Shown here: positions 37,525-51,417 of the stretch, one piece after another
How positions within the stretch are numbered: position 1 is the first letter of the stretch
How the letters are laid out: every line of letters begins with the position of its first letter
Assembly (NCBI RefSeq): GCF_943736975.1
Contig: NZ_CALSFO010000009.1
Span: 1 to 57,180 of the forward strand
Direction of reading: 5' to 3'
From: Streptococcus sp. Marseille-Q0941
GTDB taxonomy: Bacteria; Bacillota; Bacilli; Lactobacillales; Streptococcaceae
DNA: 57,180 bases
The notes under the pieces: model-generated
What the model was told of the DNA's origin: nothing
Databases searched by the model: none
What the model saw: only the letters and a program-made list of their open reading frames with translations
Position numbers and translations under genes: made by a program

Positions 37525-38323
37525 TCTACTGTCTTATGATTTTATGCAGAGAGCCTTTTTGGCAGTTATTGCCATGAGTCTCTTTTCGCCAGTTCTTGGG
37601 ACTTTTCTCATCTTGCGCCGTCAAAGTCTCATGAGTGATACTCTCAGCCACGTCTCGCTATCGGGTGTTGCCTTCGGTTTGGTTTTGGGGATTTCTCCGA
37701 CCATCTCAACCATTGTGATTGTCTTGATAGCGGCGATCTTTCTTGAATATTTGCGTACAGTTTATAAAAGCTTTATGGAGATTGGGACAGCCATTCTCAT
37801 GTCTACAGGACTTGCAGTTTCACTTATTGTGATGAGTAAGGGCAAGAGTTCTAGTTCTATGAGTCTGGATCAGTATCTTTTTGGTTCTATCGTGACCATT
37901 AGTCAAGAACAGGTCATTGGGCTCTTTGTCATTGCAGCGGTTGTTTTAATCCTGACCTTCCTCTTTTTAAGACCTATGTATATTCTAACTTTTGATGAGG
38001 ATACAGCTTTTGTAGATGGTCTTCCAGTACGTACTATGTCAATTCTGTTTAACATGGTAACGGGTGTGGCTATTGCCCTCATGATTCCAGCTGCGGGTGC
38101 ACTTTTGGTATCGACCATTATGGTTTTACCAGCTAGTATCGCTTTGCGTCTAGGGAAAAACTTTAGTTCTGTGATGATTCTTGCTAGCGCCATTGGTTTT
38201 CTGGGTATGGTTGCGGGACTCTATATTTCCTATTATGCAGAGACGCCACCGAGTGCAAGTATCACCATTATTTTTGTAGTTGTCTTTTTAGTAGTTAGCA
38301 TACTCAAACGTTATATCAAATAG
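37517..38323 (+). CDS. adcB: Zinc ABC transporter permease AdcB
   Basis: 268 residues from the ATG at 37517, which has CCAGGAGGTGG just upstream; this gives the usual AdcB length. About 8-9 membrane segments of the ABC-3 metal permease family, with [16 protein letters not shown] near the start as the family hallmark. It carries Zn2+ delivered by AdcA. An in-frame start at 37451 would lie within adcC and lacks support. Confidence 0.93.
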   Translation: MLNLLSYDFMQRAFLAVIAMSLFSPVLGTFLILRRQSLMSDTLSHVSLSGVAFGLVLGISPTISTIVIVLIAAIFLEYLRTVYKSFMEIGTAILMSTGLAVSLIVMSKGKSSSSMSLDQYLFGSIVTISQEQVIGLFVIAAVVLILTFLFLRPMYILTFDEDTAFVDGLPVRTMSILFNMVTGVAIALMIPAAGALLVSTIMVLPASIALRLGKNFSSVMILASAIGFLGMVAGLYISYYAETPPSASITIIFVVVFLVVSILKRYIK

Positions 38324-38332
38324 GAGAAGCAC

Positions 38333-39835
38333 ATGAAAAAACTAAGCCTACTTTTGGCAAGCCTTGTGACAGTGTTCTTAGTCGCTTGCTCTAATCAAAA
38401 ACAAGCAGACGGAAAATTAAATATCGTCACAACTTTCTATCCTGTCTACGAATTTACCAAGCAAGTAGCAGGGGATACAGCCAATGTCGAACTCTTAATC
38501 GGGGCTGGAACAGAGCCACATGACTATGAACCATCGCCTAAGGCAGTTGCCAAAATCCAAGATGCTGATGCCTTTGTTTATGAAAATGAAAACATGGAAA
38601 CTTGGGTTCCTAAGCTTTTAGAATCTCTAGATGCAAAAAAAGTAAAAACGATTAAAGCTACTGGAGATATGTTACTTCTTCCAGGAAGTGAAGAAGAGGA
38701 AGACCATGACCATGGTGAAGAAGGTCATCATCACGAGTATGACCCTCATGTATGGTTGTCTCCTGCGCGTGCAATCAAACTTGTAGAACATATCCGTGAT
38801 AGTCTTTCAGCTGACTATCCAGATAAGAAGGCGACTTTTGAACAAAATGCAGCAGCCTATATCGAAAAACTGCAAGTCTTGGATAAGGCCTATACTGAAG
38901 GACTTTCTAATGCTAAGCAAAAGAGTTTTGTGACTCAACACGCAGCCTTTCGTTATCTAGCTCTAGACTACGGACTTACTCAAGTCTCTATCTCAGGACT
39001 TTCACCAGATGCTGAACCATCAGCAAGTCGTTTGGCAGAATTGACCGAATACATCAAGAAGAACAAGATTTCTTATATTTACTTTGAAGAAAATGCCTCA
39101 CAAGCCCTAGCCAATACCCTCTCAAAAGAAACAGGTGTGAAGCTAGATGTATTAAATCCTCTTGAAAGTTTGACAGAAGAGGACATGAAAGCCGGCGAGA
39201 ACTATATCTCTGTCATGGAGAAAAACCTCAAGGCACTCAAGCAGACAACGGATCAGGCAGGAGCAGCAATTGAACCAGAAAAAGCAGAGGAAACTAAAAC
39301 CGTCCATAATGGCTACTTTGAGGATGCCGATGTTAAGGATCGTACCCTAAGTGATTATGCTGGCAATTGGCAGTCAGTCTATCCTTTCCTTGAAAATGGG
39401 ACTCTGGACCAAGTATTTGACTACAAGGCTAAATTGACTGGCAAGATGACCAAGGATGATTACAAGGCCTACTATCAAAAAGGTTACCAAACAGATGTAA
39501 GCAAGATTAACATTACAGATAATACGATAGAATTCATCCAAGGAGACCAAAGTAAGAAATATACTTACAAGTATGTCGGCAAGAAAATCTTGACTTATCA
39601 GAAAGGAAATCGTGGAGTCCGTTATCTCTTTGAAGCAACAGATGCGGACGCTGGACAATTCAAGTATGTTCAGTTTAGCGACCACAATATCGCTCCGGTC
39701 AAGGCAGAGCATTTCCATATCTTCTTTGGAGGTACTAGCCAAGAAGCCCTCTTTGAAGAGATGGACAACTGGCCAACCTACTATCCAGATAACCTATCTG
39801 GTCAGGCAATTGCCCAAGAAATGTTGGCTCATTAA
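38333..39835 (+). CDS. adcA: Zinc-binding lipoprotein AdcA with ZinT domain
   Basis: 500 residues. Lipobox LVAC (Cys19). The ZnuA-like domain (about 25-305) carries zinc ligands and an acidic His loop (EEEEDHDHGEEGHHHEYDPH, about 116-135). The C-terminal ZinT domain (about 320-500) carries further histidines (KAEHFHIFFGG). It captures Zn2+ outside the membrane for AdcBC. SD AGGAGAAG. It is last in adcRCBA and is followed by a terminator. Confidence 0.95.
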   Translation: MKKLSLLLASLVTVFLVACSNQKQADGKLNIVTTFYPVYEFTKQVAGDTANVELLIGAGTEPHDYEPSPKAVAKIQDADAFVYENENMETWVPKLLESLDAKKVKTIKATGDMLLLPGSEEEEDHDHGEEGHHHEYDPHVWLSPARAIKLVEHIRDSLSADYPDKKATFEQNAAAYIEKLQVLDKAYTEGLSNAKQKSFVTQHAAFRYLALDYGLTQVSISGLSPDAEPSASRLAELTEYIKKNKISYIYFEENASQALANTLSKETGVKLDVLNPLESLTEEDMKAGENYISVMEKNLKALKQTTDQAGAAIEPEKAEETKTVHNGYFEDADVKDRTLSDYAGNWQSVYPFLENGTLDQVFDYKAKLTGKMTKDDYKAYYQKGYQTDVSKINITDNTIEFIQGDQSKKYTYKYVGKKILTYQKGNRGVRYLFEATDADAGQFKYVQFSDHNIAPVKAEHFHIFFGGTSQEALFEEMDNWPTYYPDNLSGQAIAQEMLAH

Positions 39836-39840
39836 ATCTA

Positions 39841-39872
39841 AAAAATCCTTCCCATATCGGGGAGGATTTTTC
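39841..39872 (+). terminator. Rho-independent terminator of the adc operon
   Basis: AAAAATCCTTCCC pairs with GGGGAGGATTTTT around a 5-base loop, T-tract. Confidence 0.88.
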
Positions 39873-39900
39873 TTGTTTTTATCATCGCTAAGCATCTAGA

Positions 39901-39928
39901 TTGACATTGTCAGATAAGCTTGTATAAT
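39901..39928 (+). promoter_or_regulatory. Promoter of the VOC-family gene
   Basis: -35 TTGACA (39901-39906), 16-base spacer, -10 TATAAT (39923-39928), 40 bases before the ATG. Confidence 0.75.
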
Positions 39929-39967
39929 AGTTGTAATAAAAAAAGTTACAACAAAGAGAGGTTTTCT

Positions 39968-40822
39968 ATGGTTTACGAATATAATAGTCACATTCATTTG
40001 GTCGAGGTGACTTTAAATGTGAAGGACTTAGAAAGTCAGACAGCCTTTTATCATCAGCTGCTCGGCTTGGAGATAGTGAGTCAGTCGGAAGGAGAGGCGG
40101 TTTTGGGTGCTGGAGACAAAGCTCTTGTTAAACTGATCAAGACAGATGATACGAGTAATCCCAAACAGACTTACGGACTTTATCACATGGCTCTCCTTTT
40201 ACCGAGTCGAGAAGATTTGGCAAATGTTTTTAAACACTTGTTAGACCTAAAGATTCCACTAGTAGGTGGAGCTGATCATGGCTATAGTGAAGCTATCTAT
40301 CTAGAAGATTTAGAGGGCAATGGCATTGAGCTCTACAGAGACAAGCCTGTGACCGAGTGGGATATTCGTGAGGACGGGCGAATTATTGGGGTCACAGAAG
40401 AGCTGTCTGCCCAAGCTATCTATGAACTAGGTAAAGAACTGGATCCTTTTATCATTGCAAGTGGCACTCGCATGGGCCATGTTCATCTATCTGTTAAAAA
40501 TAGCAGAGAAGCAAGTTCTTTCTATCAAGAGTCTTTAGGTCTTGAGGATAAATTCACGATTCCACATGCCAGTTGGATAGCATCAGGGGATTATCATCAT
40601 CATTTGGCCGTTAATGAATGGGGAGGGAAAAACTTAGTTCCTCGTGAGCATGGAATGACAGGTCTTGCCTACTATGTGGTTGAAGTTGAGAATAAAGAAT
40701 TTTTGGTAAATTTATTCTCGCAAGCACAGGAACAGCAAGGGCAGCTTCAATGGATTTCCTCTTCTGAATTCTCCATCATAGATAAAGATGGAATTGTTAC
40801 GAGAGTCAGAGTGGGGAACTAG
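39968..40822 (+). CDS. VOC-family (glyoxalase/dioxygenase fold) protein
   Basis: 284 residues from the ATG at 39968 (AAAGAGAGG upstream); the in-frame start at 39920 lies ahead of the -10 box and is unlikely. Two vicinal-oxygen-chelate modules are seen: residues about 8-120 (HLVEVTLNVKDL, GIELYRDKP) and about 170-280 (MGHVHLSVKNSREAS). This is like CatE-type catechol 2,3-dioxygenase or bleomycin/fosfomycin-resistance relatives. Substrate unknown. It is a single gene with its own strong promoter. Confidence 0.78.
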   Translation: MVYEYNSHIHLVEVTLNVKDLESQTAFYHQLLGLEIVSQSEGEAVLGAGDKALVKLIKTDDTSNPKQTYGLYHMALLLPSREDLANVFKHLLDLKIPLVGGADHGYSEAIYLEDLEGNGIELYRDKPVTEWDIREDGRIIGVTEELSAQAIYELGKELDPFIIASGTRMGHVHLSVKNSREASSFYQESLGLEDKFTIPHASWIASGDYHHHLAVNEWGGKNLVPREHGMTGLAYYVVEVENKEFLVNLFSQAQEQQGQLQWISSSEFSIIDKDGIVTRVRVGN

Positions 40823-40852
40823 GAGACTTTATCTTTAAGATATGTGATACTT

Positions 40853-40881
40853 TTGACAAAGGTCTTTATTAAAGATATAAT
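40853..40881 (+). promoter_or_regulatory. Consensus promoter of the CstR-like gene
   Basis: -35 TTGACA (40853-40858), 17-base spacer, -10 TATAAT (40876-40881): a perfect sigma-A match. No CstR-type palindrome is seen here, so the regulator may be made constitutively. Confidence 0.82.
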
Positions 40882-40908
40882 GTAGAAAAATCGTTTAAGG
40901 ATAGAGAT

Positions 40909-41166
40909 ATGATAAAATCAAAGTACATTACACGCCTCAAACGCTCAGAAGGTCAATTGCGAGGTATCCAAAAAATGATGGAGGAAGAGCGTGATTGTGT
41001 CGATATCATTACTCAATTAACAGCAGTGCGATCCAGTGTTGATCGTATTATTGAACTGATGATAACGGAGAACTTAACAGCTTGTATTAACGACCCTTTA
41101 GATGATCCTCAAGCACAAAAGGAAAGATTGGAAAAAGCAGTTAAATACTTGATTAAACGCAAGTAA
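40909..41166 (+). CDS. CsoR/CstR-family sulfur-responsive repressor
   Basis: 85 residues of the DUF156 family. Two cysteines are in register with CstR: EERDCVDII (Cys30) and NLTACIND (Cys about 59). The copper-type His four residues before the second Cys is Asn here, so this is a persulfide sensor (CstR) rather than a copper sensor (CsoR). Sulfane sulfur links the two cysteines and releases DNA (family knowledge). It faces the rhodanese operon, whose promoter carries a matching palindrome. SD AAGGATAGAG. Confidence 0.8.
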   Translation: MIKSKYITRLKRSEGQLRGIQKMMEEERDCVDIITQLTAVRSSVDRIIELMITENLTACINDPLDDPQAQKERLEKAVKYLIKRK

Positions 41167-41205
41167 TAAAAATAGACGTTTCTCCTAAATAGTGAACAAA
41201 TTATT

Positions 41206-41249
41206 AAAAGAGCAGTTGGTTTTCTTGAAATTAGACCAATTGCTCTTTT
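41206..41249. terminator. Bidirectional terminator
   Basis: AAAAGAGCAGTTGGT pairs with ACCAATTGCTCTTTT (one G-U pair), with A and T tracts on both sides. It is shared by the CstR-like gene (+) and the rhodanese operon (-). Confidence 0.88.
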
Positions 41250-41259
41250 TGAATGTTAT

Positions 41260-41556
41260 TTATTCAACATCACCAGGCCAATGGTTCATGCCACCTTCTA
41301 CATTGGTAACGGTGAGGCCTTGAGCGCTGAGAAATTGACAGGCAGAGGCAGAACGAACTCCACCTTGGCAGATGACATGGTATTCATGGTCAGGTTTGAG
41401 TTCTTTGTAGCCTTGCTCCAAGGTACTTAACGGAAGATTTTTGGCACCTGGTGCATGTCCTGCTTGGAATTCATGTACTTCACGGACATCGATAAGATCT
41501 AGATTTTCATTTTGATATTTTTCATAAAAGTCAGCCATGCTGATATTAGTTACCAT
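41260..41556 (-). CDS. Single-domain rhodanese
   Basis: 98 residues, one rhodanese domain. The active-site loop is CQGGVRS (Cys about residue 64), and the start has the LDLIDVREVHEFQAGH signature. It moves sulfane sulfur between thiols and persulfides. It is the last gene of a three-gene minus-strand operon and overlaps the reductase gene by 11 bases. Confidence 0.88.
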   Translation of the reverse strand: MVTNISMADFYEKYQNENLDLIDVREVHEFQAGHAPGAKNLPLSTLEQGYKELKPDHEYHVICQGGVRSASACQFLSAQGLTVTNVEGGMNHWPGDVE

Positions 41557-43201
41557 ATTCTACTCCTTCTGGATTAGCCATTTTGTATAGTGAATAAGCG
41601 CCGTCAAGATTTTGGACGGTAAATCCTGCTTGCTTGAGGATACGCTCTGCGATATAGCTGCGCAAACCACTGTGGCAGCTAACGATGTAGGCTTGGTTCT
41701 TATCTAGTTCATCCAAGCGTTCCCGTAGTTCGTTTAGGGGAATGTGGATGGTGTCGACTTTGAGTCGACCACTCTGAAATTCGCCACTTGTCCGCACATC
41801 AAGGAATTTCTTACCGGAGGCAAGTTCCTCTTCGAGCTGGTACCATTGAATATTGTCGCTGAGACCTTCGATAAGGTTCAAGGCTACGTAGCCTAGCATA
41901 TTGACGGGATCCTTGGCAGAGCCAAATGGTGGCGCATAGGTGAACTCCAATTCTGGTAGGTCAAAGACGGTGAGATTTCCCTTTATAGCTGTTGCGAGGA
42001 TGTCAATTCGCTTGTCAACTCCTTTAGCTCCGACTCCTTGGGCACCATAGATTTTGCCACTGGTTGGGTCAAAGAGGAGCTTCAAGGTCATATCAGTAGC
42101 ACCTGGATAATAACCAGCGTGGTCTTTCCCACTGACATGAAGTGCCTTGTAAGGGAGTTGATTCATGCTAAGGATACGTTCGCTGAGACCAGTTGAAGCA
42201 GCTGTCATATCAAAGGCACGAACGATAGCAGTACCGATACTACCCTTGTTTTTGCGCTCCATTCCAGCAATTACATCGGCCACTTGGCGTCCCTGACGAT
42301 TGGCAGGAGAAGCGAGAGAGATGAGAGCGTCTTGGCCTGTGATTTCTTGCTTGACGACGATGGCATCTCCAACTGCAAAAATATCTTTTTGACTGGTTTC
42401 GTAATGTTCATCGACCAAGATCCCACCACGAAGTCCCAGTTCAATCCCCGCAGCTTTGGCCAGTCCGTTTTCAGGTTCTACACCAACAGAAAGGATGGTG
42501 AGGTCAGAAGTGATTTTTTGACCGTTTTCGAGAACGATGATTTTTCCTTGGTCTTCAAATCGAGTCGTAGACTGAGAAGTGATAACACGGACGCCGTTTG
42601 CTAGTAATTCTGCTTGGACAAAGGCAGCCATTTCCTGATCTAATGGCGGCAAGACATGTGGAGCTTTTTCTACGATGGTTACATGTAATCCACGTTTAGC
42701 AAGATTTTCAGCCATTTCAAGACCGATAAAGCCTGCACCGATAACGACAGCTTCTTTTGGATGGTTGTCCAAGGCTACCATAATTTCATCGAGATCGGGA
42801 ACATTGCGAAGCGTGTAGGTGTTCTTAACTTCTGCCAAGCCTTCAATGGTAGGGATAAATGGTTTAGCTCCCGGAGAGAGGATCAGCTTGTCATAGCTTT
42901 CTGTAAACTCTTGTCCATCATGCCGCACAGTCACATTGTGTTCTTCTGGCGAAATCTGGATGACCTCGTGAAATGGTCGCACATCCAGATTAAATCTTGC
43001 CCTGAGACTTTCAGGAGTTTGGACCAATAAACTATCACGGTTTGCAATTTCTCCTGAAACATAGTAAGGAAGTCCGCAGTTCGCAAAGGAAACAAAGGGA
43101 CCTTTTTCAAAAATAGTGATTTCAGCGTCTTCCATGAGACGTCTGAGGCGGGTTGCTGCTGACATACCGCCTGCAACTCCTCCGACAATGATAATTTTCA
43201 T
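41546..43201 (-). CDS. CoA-disulfide/CoA-persulfide reductase with rhodanese domain
   Basis: 551 residues. The N-terminal flavoprotein pyridine-nucleotide-disulfide reductase part (about 1-445) has FAD motif GGVAGGMSAA (residues 7-16) and the single redox Cys in FANCGLPYY (about residue 43), typical of CoA-disulfide reductases. The C-terminal rhodanese domain (about 455-551) has active-site CHSGLRS. Such fusions reduce CoA-persulfide and release H2S. It is the central gene of the operon, flanked by two small rhodaneses. SD AGGAG upstream. Confidence 0.9.
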   Translation of the reverse strand: MKIIIVGGVAGGMSAATRLRRLMEDAEITIFEKGPFVSFANCGLPYYVSGEIANRDSLLVQTPESLRARFNLDVRPFHEVIQISPEEHNVTVRHDGQEFTESYDKLILSPGAKPFIPTIEGLAEVKNTYTLRNVPDLDEIMVALDNHPKEAVVIGAGFIGLEMAENLAKRGLHVTIVEKAPHVLPPLDQEMAAFVQAELLANGVRVITSQSTTRFEDQGKIIVLENGQKITSDLTILSVGVEPENGLAKAAGIELGLRGGILVDEHYETSQKDIFAVGDAIVVKQEITGQDALISLASPANRQGRQVADVIAGMERKNKGSIGTAIVRAFDMTAASTGLSERILSMNQLPYKALHVSGKDHAGYYPGATDMTLKLLFDPTSGKIYGAQGVGAKGVDKRIDILATAIKGNLTVFDLPELEFTYAPPFGSAKDPVNMLGYVALNLIEGLSDNIQWYQLEEELASGKKFLDVRTSGEFQSGRLKVDTIHIPLNELRERLDELDKNQAYIVSCHSGLRSYIAERILKQAGFTVQNLDGAYSLYKMANPEGVEYGN

Positions 43202-43221
43202 TGACTTTCTCCTTTATACTT

Positions 43222-43527
43222 CTAGATGACCTTACCTGTCCAAGCGCTCATACCGCCTCGGACATTGATGACATCGTAGCCTTTTTTTTTGAGCTTTTTA
43301 GCAGCCATCTTGCTTCGAACACCAGAATGACAAATGACATAAAGTGTTTCTTTTGTCGCAGGTGTGTAAGATCCGATTTCCGTTAAAGGAACATTTTTTG
43401 CATTTTTGATATGGCCTCTACGGAATTCCGTGGGAGTCCGAACATCCAGTAACTGAATCGGTTCCTTGAGTTTAGCTTCTAATTCGCTGGTAGAAATACT
43501 ATCAATTTTTGTAAATAAGTAAAACAT
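43222..43527 (-). CDS. Single-domain rhodanese, first gene of the sulfur operon
   Basis: 101 residues from the ATG at 43527 (SD GGAGG seven bases upstream). Rhodanese domain with LDVRTPTEFRRGH and active-site CHSGVRS (Cys about 71). A longer in-frame reading to 43608 would run through the promoter and operator and is rejected. A run of nine A codes for KKK near the end and keeps the frame. The next gene follows after 20 bases. Confidence 0.88.
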   Translation of the reverse strand: MFYLFTKIDSISTSELEAKLKEPIQLLDVRTPTEFRRGHIKNAKNVPLTEIGSYTPATKETLYVICHSGVRSKMAAKKLKKKGYDVINVRGGMSAWTGKVI

Positions 43528-43539
43528 AGGCACCTCCAA

Positions 43540-43560
43540 ATATACCCTTATGGGGTATAT
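43540..43560. promoter_or_regulatory. CstR-like operator palindrome
   Basis: ATATACCC-ttatg-GGGTATAT, 8-bp perfect arms. The ATACCC/GGGTAT half-sites match the CstR/CsoR class of operators. It overlaps the -10 and start point of the rhodanese-operon promoter. Confidence 0.8.
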
Positions 43561-43587
43561 TAAACCACTAAGCAAGGCTTTTGTCAA
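43559..43587 (-). promoter_or_regulatory. Promoter of the rhodanese operon
   Basis: On the minus strand: -35 TTGACA (43587-43582), 17-base spacer, -10 TTTAAT (43564-43559) preceded by TGG. Confidence 0.8.
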
Positions 43588-43824
43588 GCAAGTTGAATCG
43601 ATTTGCATTGCATTGTCTCTTTTTCAGTAAATCGTTTTATCTTTTTCGCTATATCAGATGCCACTTACAAACTTACAAACTAAAGAGAGAATTTTTTGTT
43701 GATTGGTAGGTTAATTAATAGAATCTGTCCTATTTATTCAACGACAACCATTTTCATAGAAAACTACCTTTTCTGAAAACTGACAAACCTCTATACTAAA
43801 GCAAGAAAAATCCAAGCAAAGCCC

Positions 43825-43853
43825 TTGAAAAATCGGAGAAAATCAGGTATAAT
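43825..43853 (+). promoter_or_regulatory. Promoter of rpoB-rpoC
   Basis: -35 TTGAAA (43825-43830), 17-base spacer, -10 TATAAT (43848-43853). The leader to rpoB is about 250 bases. Upstream, 43588-43824 is AT-rich with no gene seen; it holds a short direct repeat ACAAACTTACAAACT. Confidence 0.82.
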
Positions 43854-43877
43854 ATGAGTAATCATTTGTCGTAGGTT

Positions 43878-43954
43878 TTGTCTGAAATATTGTCCAGACA
43901 AGGCTCACAGCAGTTAAATCTCCTGAAAAAAGTCGGATTTAACTGCTCTTTTTG
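43878..43954 (+). promoter_or_regulatory. Terminator-like leader structure before rpoB (putative attenuator)
   Basis: Two hairpins lie in the rpoB leader: TTGTCTG/CAGACAA (43878-43901), then AGCAGTTAAATC (43909-43920) with GATTTAACTGCT (43936-43947), a 12-bp perfect stem followed by CTTTTT. The second has the form of an intrinsic terminator about 160 bases upstream of the rpoB start. No ORF separates promoter and terminator, so some transcripts should stop here, unless regulated or read through. Confidence 0.6.
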
Positions 43955-44110
43955 TGCTTTTTTTCGGTATTTTTTGCATCTGTAACAGACATTTAAAGAT
44001 TCTGAAAATTAGTCAAGGGGGATAAGTTGATAGGGGTTTTAGAACCATTTAACGATAATTATTAGCTTAGAATACTAAGCTTGGAATTTTATTTACAAAG
44101 GAGAATCATC

Positions 44111-47713
<3,603 letters not shown>

Positions 47714-47745
47714 GCAGTTCACTTATAATAGAAAGGGAAGAAATA

Positions 47746-50700
47746 GTGGTTGATGTAAATCGTTTTAAAAGTATGCAAATCACACTAGCTTCTCCAAGCA
47801 AAGTCCGTTCATGGTCTTATGGAGAAGTCAAAAAACCTGAAACAATCAATTACCGTACGTTGAAACCAGAACGTGAAGGACTCTTTGACGAAGTCATCTT
47901 TGGTCCTACAAAAGACTGGGAATGTGCTTGTGGGAAATACAAACGCATTCGTTACAGAGGGATTGTTTGTGACCGTTGTGGTGTTGAAGTAACGCGTACA
48001 AAAGTTCGTCGTGAACGTATGGGACACATCGAGTTGAAAGCTCCTGTATCTCATATCTGGTATTTCAAGGGAATTCCAAGCCGTATGGGCTTGACCCTTG
48101 ATATGAGCCCTCGTGCCCTCGAGGAAGTTATCTACTTTGCTGCTTATGTGGTGATTGATCCAAAAGATACACCACTTGAGCACAAATCTATCATGACAGA
48201 GCGTGAATACCGTGAACGCTTGCGTGAATATGGTCATGGTTCATTCGTTGCCAAAATGGGTGCCGAAGCTATCCAAGACCTTTTGAAACAAGTAGATCTT
48301 GAAAAAGAAATTGCTGAACTCAAAGAAGAGTTAAAAACAGCTACTGGACAAAAACGTGTGAAAGCTATCCGTCGTTTGGATGTTTTGGATGCTTTCCACA
48401 AGTCTGGAAACAAGCCTGAATGGATGATTCTCAACATCCTTCCAGTTATTCCACCAGATCTTCGTCCAATGTTGCAGTTGGATGGTGGTCGTTTTGCCTC
48501 ATCTGACTTGAACGACCTTTACCGTCGTGTGATCAACCGTAACAACCGTTTGGCTCGTTTGCTTGAGTTGAATGCACCAGGTATCATCGTTCAAAATGAG
48601 AAGCGTATGCTTCAAGAAGCGGTTGACGCTTTGATTGACAATGGTCGTCGTGGTCGTCCGATTACAGGACCAGGTAGCCGTCCCCTTAAATCATTGAGCC
48701 ACATGCTCAAAGGTAAACAAGGACGCTTCCGTCAAAACTTGCTCGGTAAACGTGTTGACTTCTCAGGACGTTCTGTTATCGCCGTTGGTCCAACTCTTAA
48801 GATGTATCAATGTGGTGTGCCACGTGAAATGGCGATCGAGCTCTTTAAACCATTCGTCATGCGTGAAATCGTAGCTCGCGATATCGTGCAAAACGTTAAA
48901 GCGGCTAAACGCTTGGTGGAACGTGGAGATGAGCGTATCTGGGATATCCTCGAAGAAGTTATTAAAGAACACCCAGTGCTTTTGAACCGAGCACCTACCC
49001 TTCACCGTTTGGGGATCCAAGCCTTTGAGCCGGTCTTGATTGATGGTAAGGCCCTTCGCTTGCACCCGCTTGTCTGTGAAGCCTACAATGCCGACTTTGA
49101 CGGTGACCAAATGGCCATCCACGTACCACTTTCAGAAGAAGCTCAAGCAGAAGCTCGTATCTTGATGTTGGCTGCTGAGCATATCTTGAACCCTAAAGAT
49201 GGTAAACCAGTTGTTACTCCATCTCAGGACATGGTTTTGGGTAACTACTACTTAACTATGGAAGAAGCTGGTCGTGAAGGTGAAGGAATGGTCTTCAAGG
49301 ATCGTGACGAAGCTGTTATGGCTTACCGCAATGGTTATGTTCACCTCCACTCACGTGTTGGTATCGCAACAGATAGCCTCAACAAGCCTTGGACAGAAGA
49401 TCAAAAACACAAAATCTTGCTTACAACTGTAGGTAAAATCCTCTTCAACGATATCATGCCAGAAGGACTACCTTACTTGCAAGAGCCAACAAACGCTAAC
49501 TTGACAGAAGGTGTTCCTGCTAAGTACTTCTTGCCACTAGGTGGAAACATCAAGGAAGCTATTGATAAACTTGAACTCAACCCACCATTCAAGAAGAAGA
49601 ACCTTGGAAATATCATCGCTGAAATCTTCAAACGTTTCCGTACGACAGAAACATCTGCCCTACTTGACCGTATGAAGAACCTCGGTTACCACCACTCAAC
49701 TCTTGCAGGTTTGACAGTGGGTATCGCCGATATTCCGGTCGTTGAAGACAAGGCTGAAATCATCGAAGAATCACACAAACGTGTAGAACAAATCACCAAA
49801 CAATTCCGTCGTGGTATGATTACGGACGATGAACGCTACAATGCTGTTACAGCTGAATGGCGTGCTGCCCGTGAAAAACTCGAGAAACGTTTGGTTGCCA
49901 ACCAAGATCCTAAGAACCCTATCGTTATGATGATGGACTCTGGAGCTCGTGGTAACATCTCAAACTTCTCACAGCTTGCCGGTATGCGTGGTCTGATGGC
50001 TGCTCCGAACGGACGTATCATGGAATTGCCAATCCTTTCAAACTTCCGCGAAGGTTTGTCAGTACTTGAAATGTTCTTCTCAACTCACGGTGCTCGTAAA
50101 GGTATGACCGATACGGCCCTTAAGACAGCCGACTCAGGTTACTTGACTCGTCGTTTGGTTGACGTGGCTCAAGACGTTATCATCCGTGAGGACGACTGTG
50201 GAACAGACCGTGGTCTCTTGATCCGTTCTATCGCAGAAGGAAAAGAAATGATCGAGTCTCTCGAAGAACGTCTCAATGGTCGTTACACTAAGAAAACTGT
50301 TAAACATCCAGAAACTGGTGCAGTGATCATTGGTCCAAATGAGTTGATTACAGAAGACAAGGCGCGTGAAATTGTCAATGCTGGTGTGGAAGAAGTCACT
50401 ATCCGTTCCGTATTTACATGTAACACTCGTCATGGTGTCTGCCGTCACTGTTACGGTATTAACTTGGCGACTGGTGATGCGGTTGAAGTTGGTGAAGCAG
50501 TTGGTACTATCGCTGCCCAATCTATCGGGGAACCTGGTACACAGCTTACCATGCGTACCTTCCACACGGGTGGGGTTGCATCAAATACCGATATCACTCA
50601 GGGTCTTCCTCGTGTCCAAGAGATCTTTGAAGCCCGCAATCCGAAAGGGGAAGCGGTTATCACTGAAGTCAAGGGTGAGGTTACAGCTATCGAAGAAGAT

Positions 50701-51399
50701 GCTTCAACTCGTACCAAGAAAGTCTTCGTTAAGGGTGAAACTGGAGAAGGCGAATACGTGGTGCCATTTACAGCTCGTATGCGTGTCCAAGTTGGAGACC
50801 AAGTCTCTCGTGGTGCAGCATTGACAGAAGGTTCTATCCAACCAAAACGTCTCCTTGCTGTACGTGATGTCTTGTCAGTTGAAACATATCTCCTTGGTGA
50901 AGTACAAAAAGTTTACCGTAGCCAAGGGGTAGAAATCGGTGACAAACACATCGAGGTGATGGTTCGTCAAATGATCCGTAAAGTTCGTGTCATGGATCCA
51001 GGTGACACAGACCTCCTCATGGGTACCCTCATGGATATCAACGACTTTACAGATGCTAACAAAGATGTTCTTATCGCAGGTGGAGTTCCAGCGACAGGTC
51101 GCCCAGTTCTTATGGGAATCACCAAAGCCTCACTTGAAACAAACAGTTTCTTGTCAGCAGCTTCCTTCCAGGAAACAACTCGTGTCCTTACAGATGCGGC
51201 CATCCGTGGTAAGAAAGACCATCTCCTTGGACTCAAGGAAAATGTTATCATCGGTAAGATCATCCCAGCAGGTACTGGTATGGCTCGCTACCGTAACCTT
51301 GAACCACAAGCAGTCAATGAAGAAGTATACATTGATCGGTCTCAAGAAGACGAAGAAACAAATCTTGTTGTAGAGGCACAAGTCGAAGTAAACGAATAG
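47746..51399 (+). CDS. rpoC: RNA polymerase beta' subunit
   Basis: 1217 residues from a GTG start at 47746 (AAAGGGAAG upstream). The N-terminal zinc finger has Cys pairs in CACGKYK and CDRCG (about 60-78). The catalytic Mg2+ loop is [10 protein letters not shown] (about residue 450). The second zinc site is seen in CGTDRG and CRHCYG. The C-terminus ends in a short acidic tail ([10 protein letters not shown]). It is followed by a strong terminator. Confidence 0.98.
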   Translation: MVDVNRFKSMQITLASPSKVRSWSYGEVKKPETINYRTLKPEREGLFDEVIFGPTKDWECACGKYKRIRYRGIVCDRCGVEVTRTKVRRERMGHIELKAPVSHIWYFKGIPSRMGLTLDMSPRALEEVIYFAAYVVIDPKDTPLEHKSIMTEREYRERLREYGHGSFVAKMGAEAIQDLLKQVDLEKEIAELKEELKTATGQKRVKAIRRLDVLDAFHKSGNKPEWMILNILPVIPPDLRPMLQLDGGRFASSDLNDLYRRVINRNNRLARLLELNAPGIIVQNEKRMLQEAVDALIDNGRRGRPITGPGSRPLKSLSHMLKGKQGRFRQNLLGKRVDFSGRSVIAVGPTLKMYQCGVPREMAIELFKPFVMREIVARDIVQNVKAAKRLVERGDERIWDILEEVIKEHPVLLNRAPTLHRLGIQAFEPVLIDGKALRLHPLVCEAYNADFDGDQMAIHVPLSEEAQAEARILMLAAEHILNPKDGKPVVTPSQDMVLGNYYLTMEEAGREGEGMVFKDRDEAVMAYRNGYVHLHSRVGIATDSLNKPWTEDQKHKILLTTVGKILFNDIMPEGLPYLQEPTNANLTEGVPAKYFLPLGGNIKEAIDKLELNPPFKKKNLGNIIAEIFKRFRTTETSALLDRMKNLGYHHSTLAGLTVGIADIPVVEDKAEIIEESHKRVEQITKQFRRGMITDDERYNAVTAEWRAAREKLEKRLVANQDPKNPIVMMMDSGARGNISNFSQLAGMRGLMAAPNGRIMELPILSNFREGLSVLEMFFSTHGARKGMTDTALKTADSGYLTRRLVDVAQDVIIREDDCGTDRGLLIRSIAEGKEMIESLEERLNGRYTKKTVKHPETGAVIIGPNELITEDKAREIVNAGVEEVTIRSVFTCNTRHGVCRHCYGINLATGDAVEVGEAVGTIAAQSIGEPGTQLTMRTFHTGGVASNTDITQGLPRVQEIFEARNPKGEAVITEVKGEVTAIEEDASTRTKKVFVKGETGEGEYVVPFTARMRVQVGDQVSRGAALTEGSIQPKRLLAVRDVLSVETYLLGEVQKVYRSQGVEIGDKHIEVMVRQMIRKVRVMDPGDTDLLMGTLMDINDFTDANKDVLIAGGVPATGRPVLMGITKASLETNSFLSAASFQETTRVLTDAAIRGKKDHLLGLKENVIIGKIIPAGTGMARYRNLEPQAVNEEVYIDRSQEDEETNLVVEAQVEVNE

Positions 51400-51417
51400 A
51401 ATATTTTACTTGAAATG

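Noticed and set aside
40909..41166. Copper-sensing CsoR
   Set aside because: The His expected four residues before the second Cys is Asn, and no copper ATPase or chaperone gene is nearby.
43222..43527. Programmed frameshift at a run of nine A (minus strand) in the rhodanese gene
   Set aside because: The run reads KKK in frame and the domain continues intact to its stop; slippage is possible but nothing requires it.
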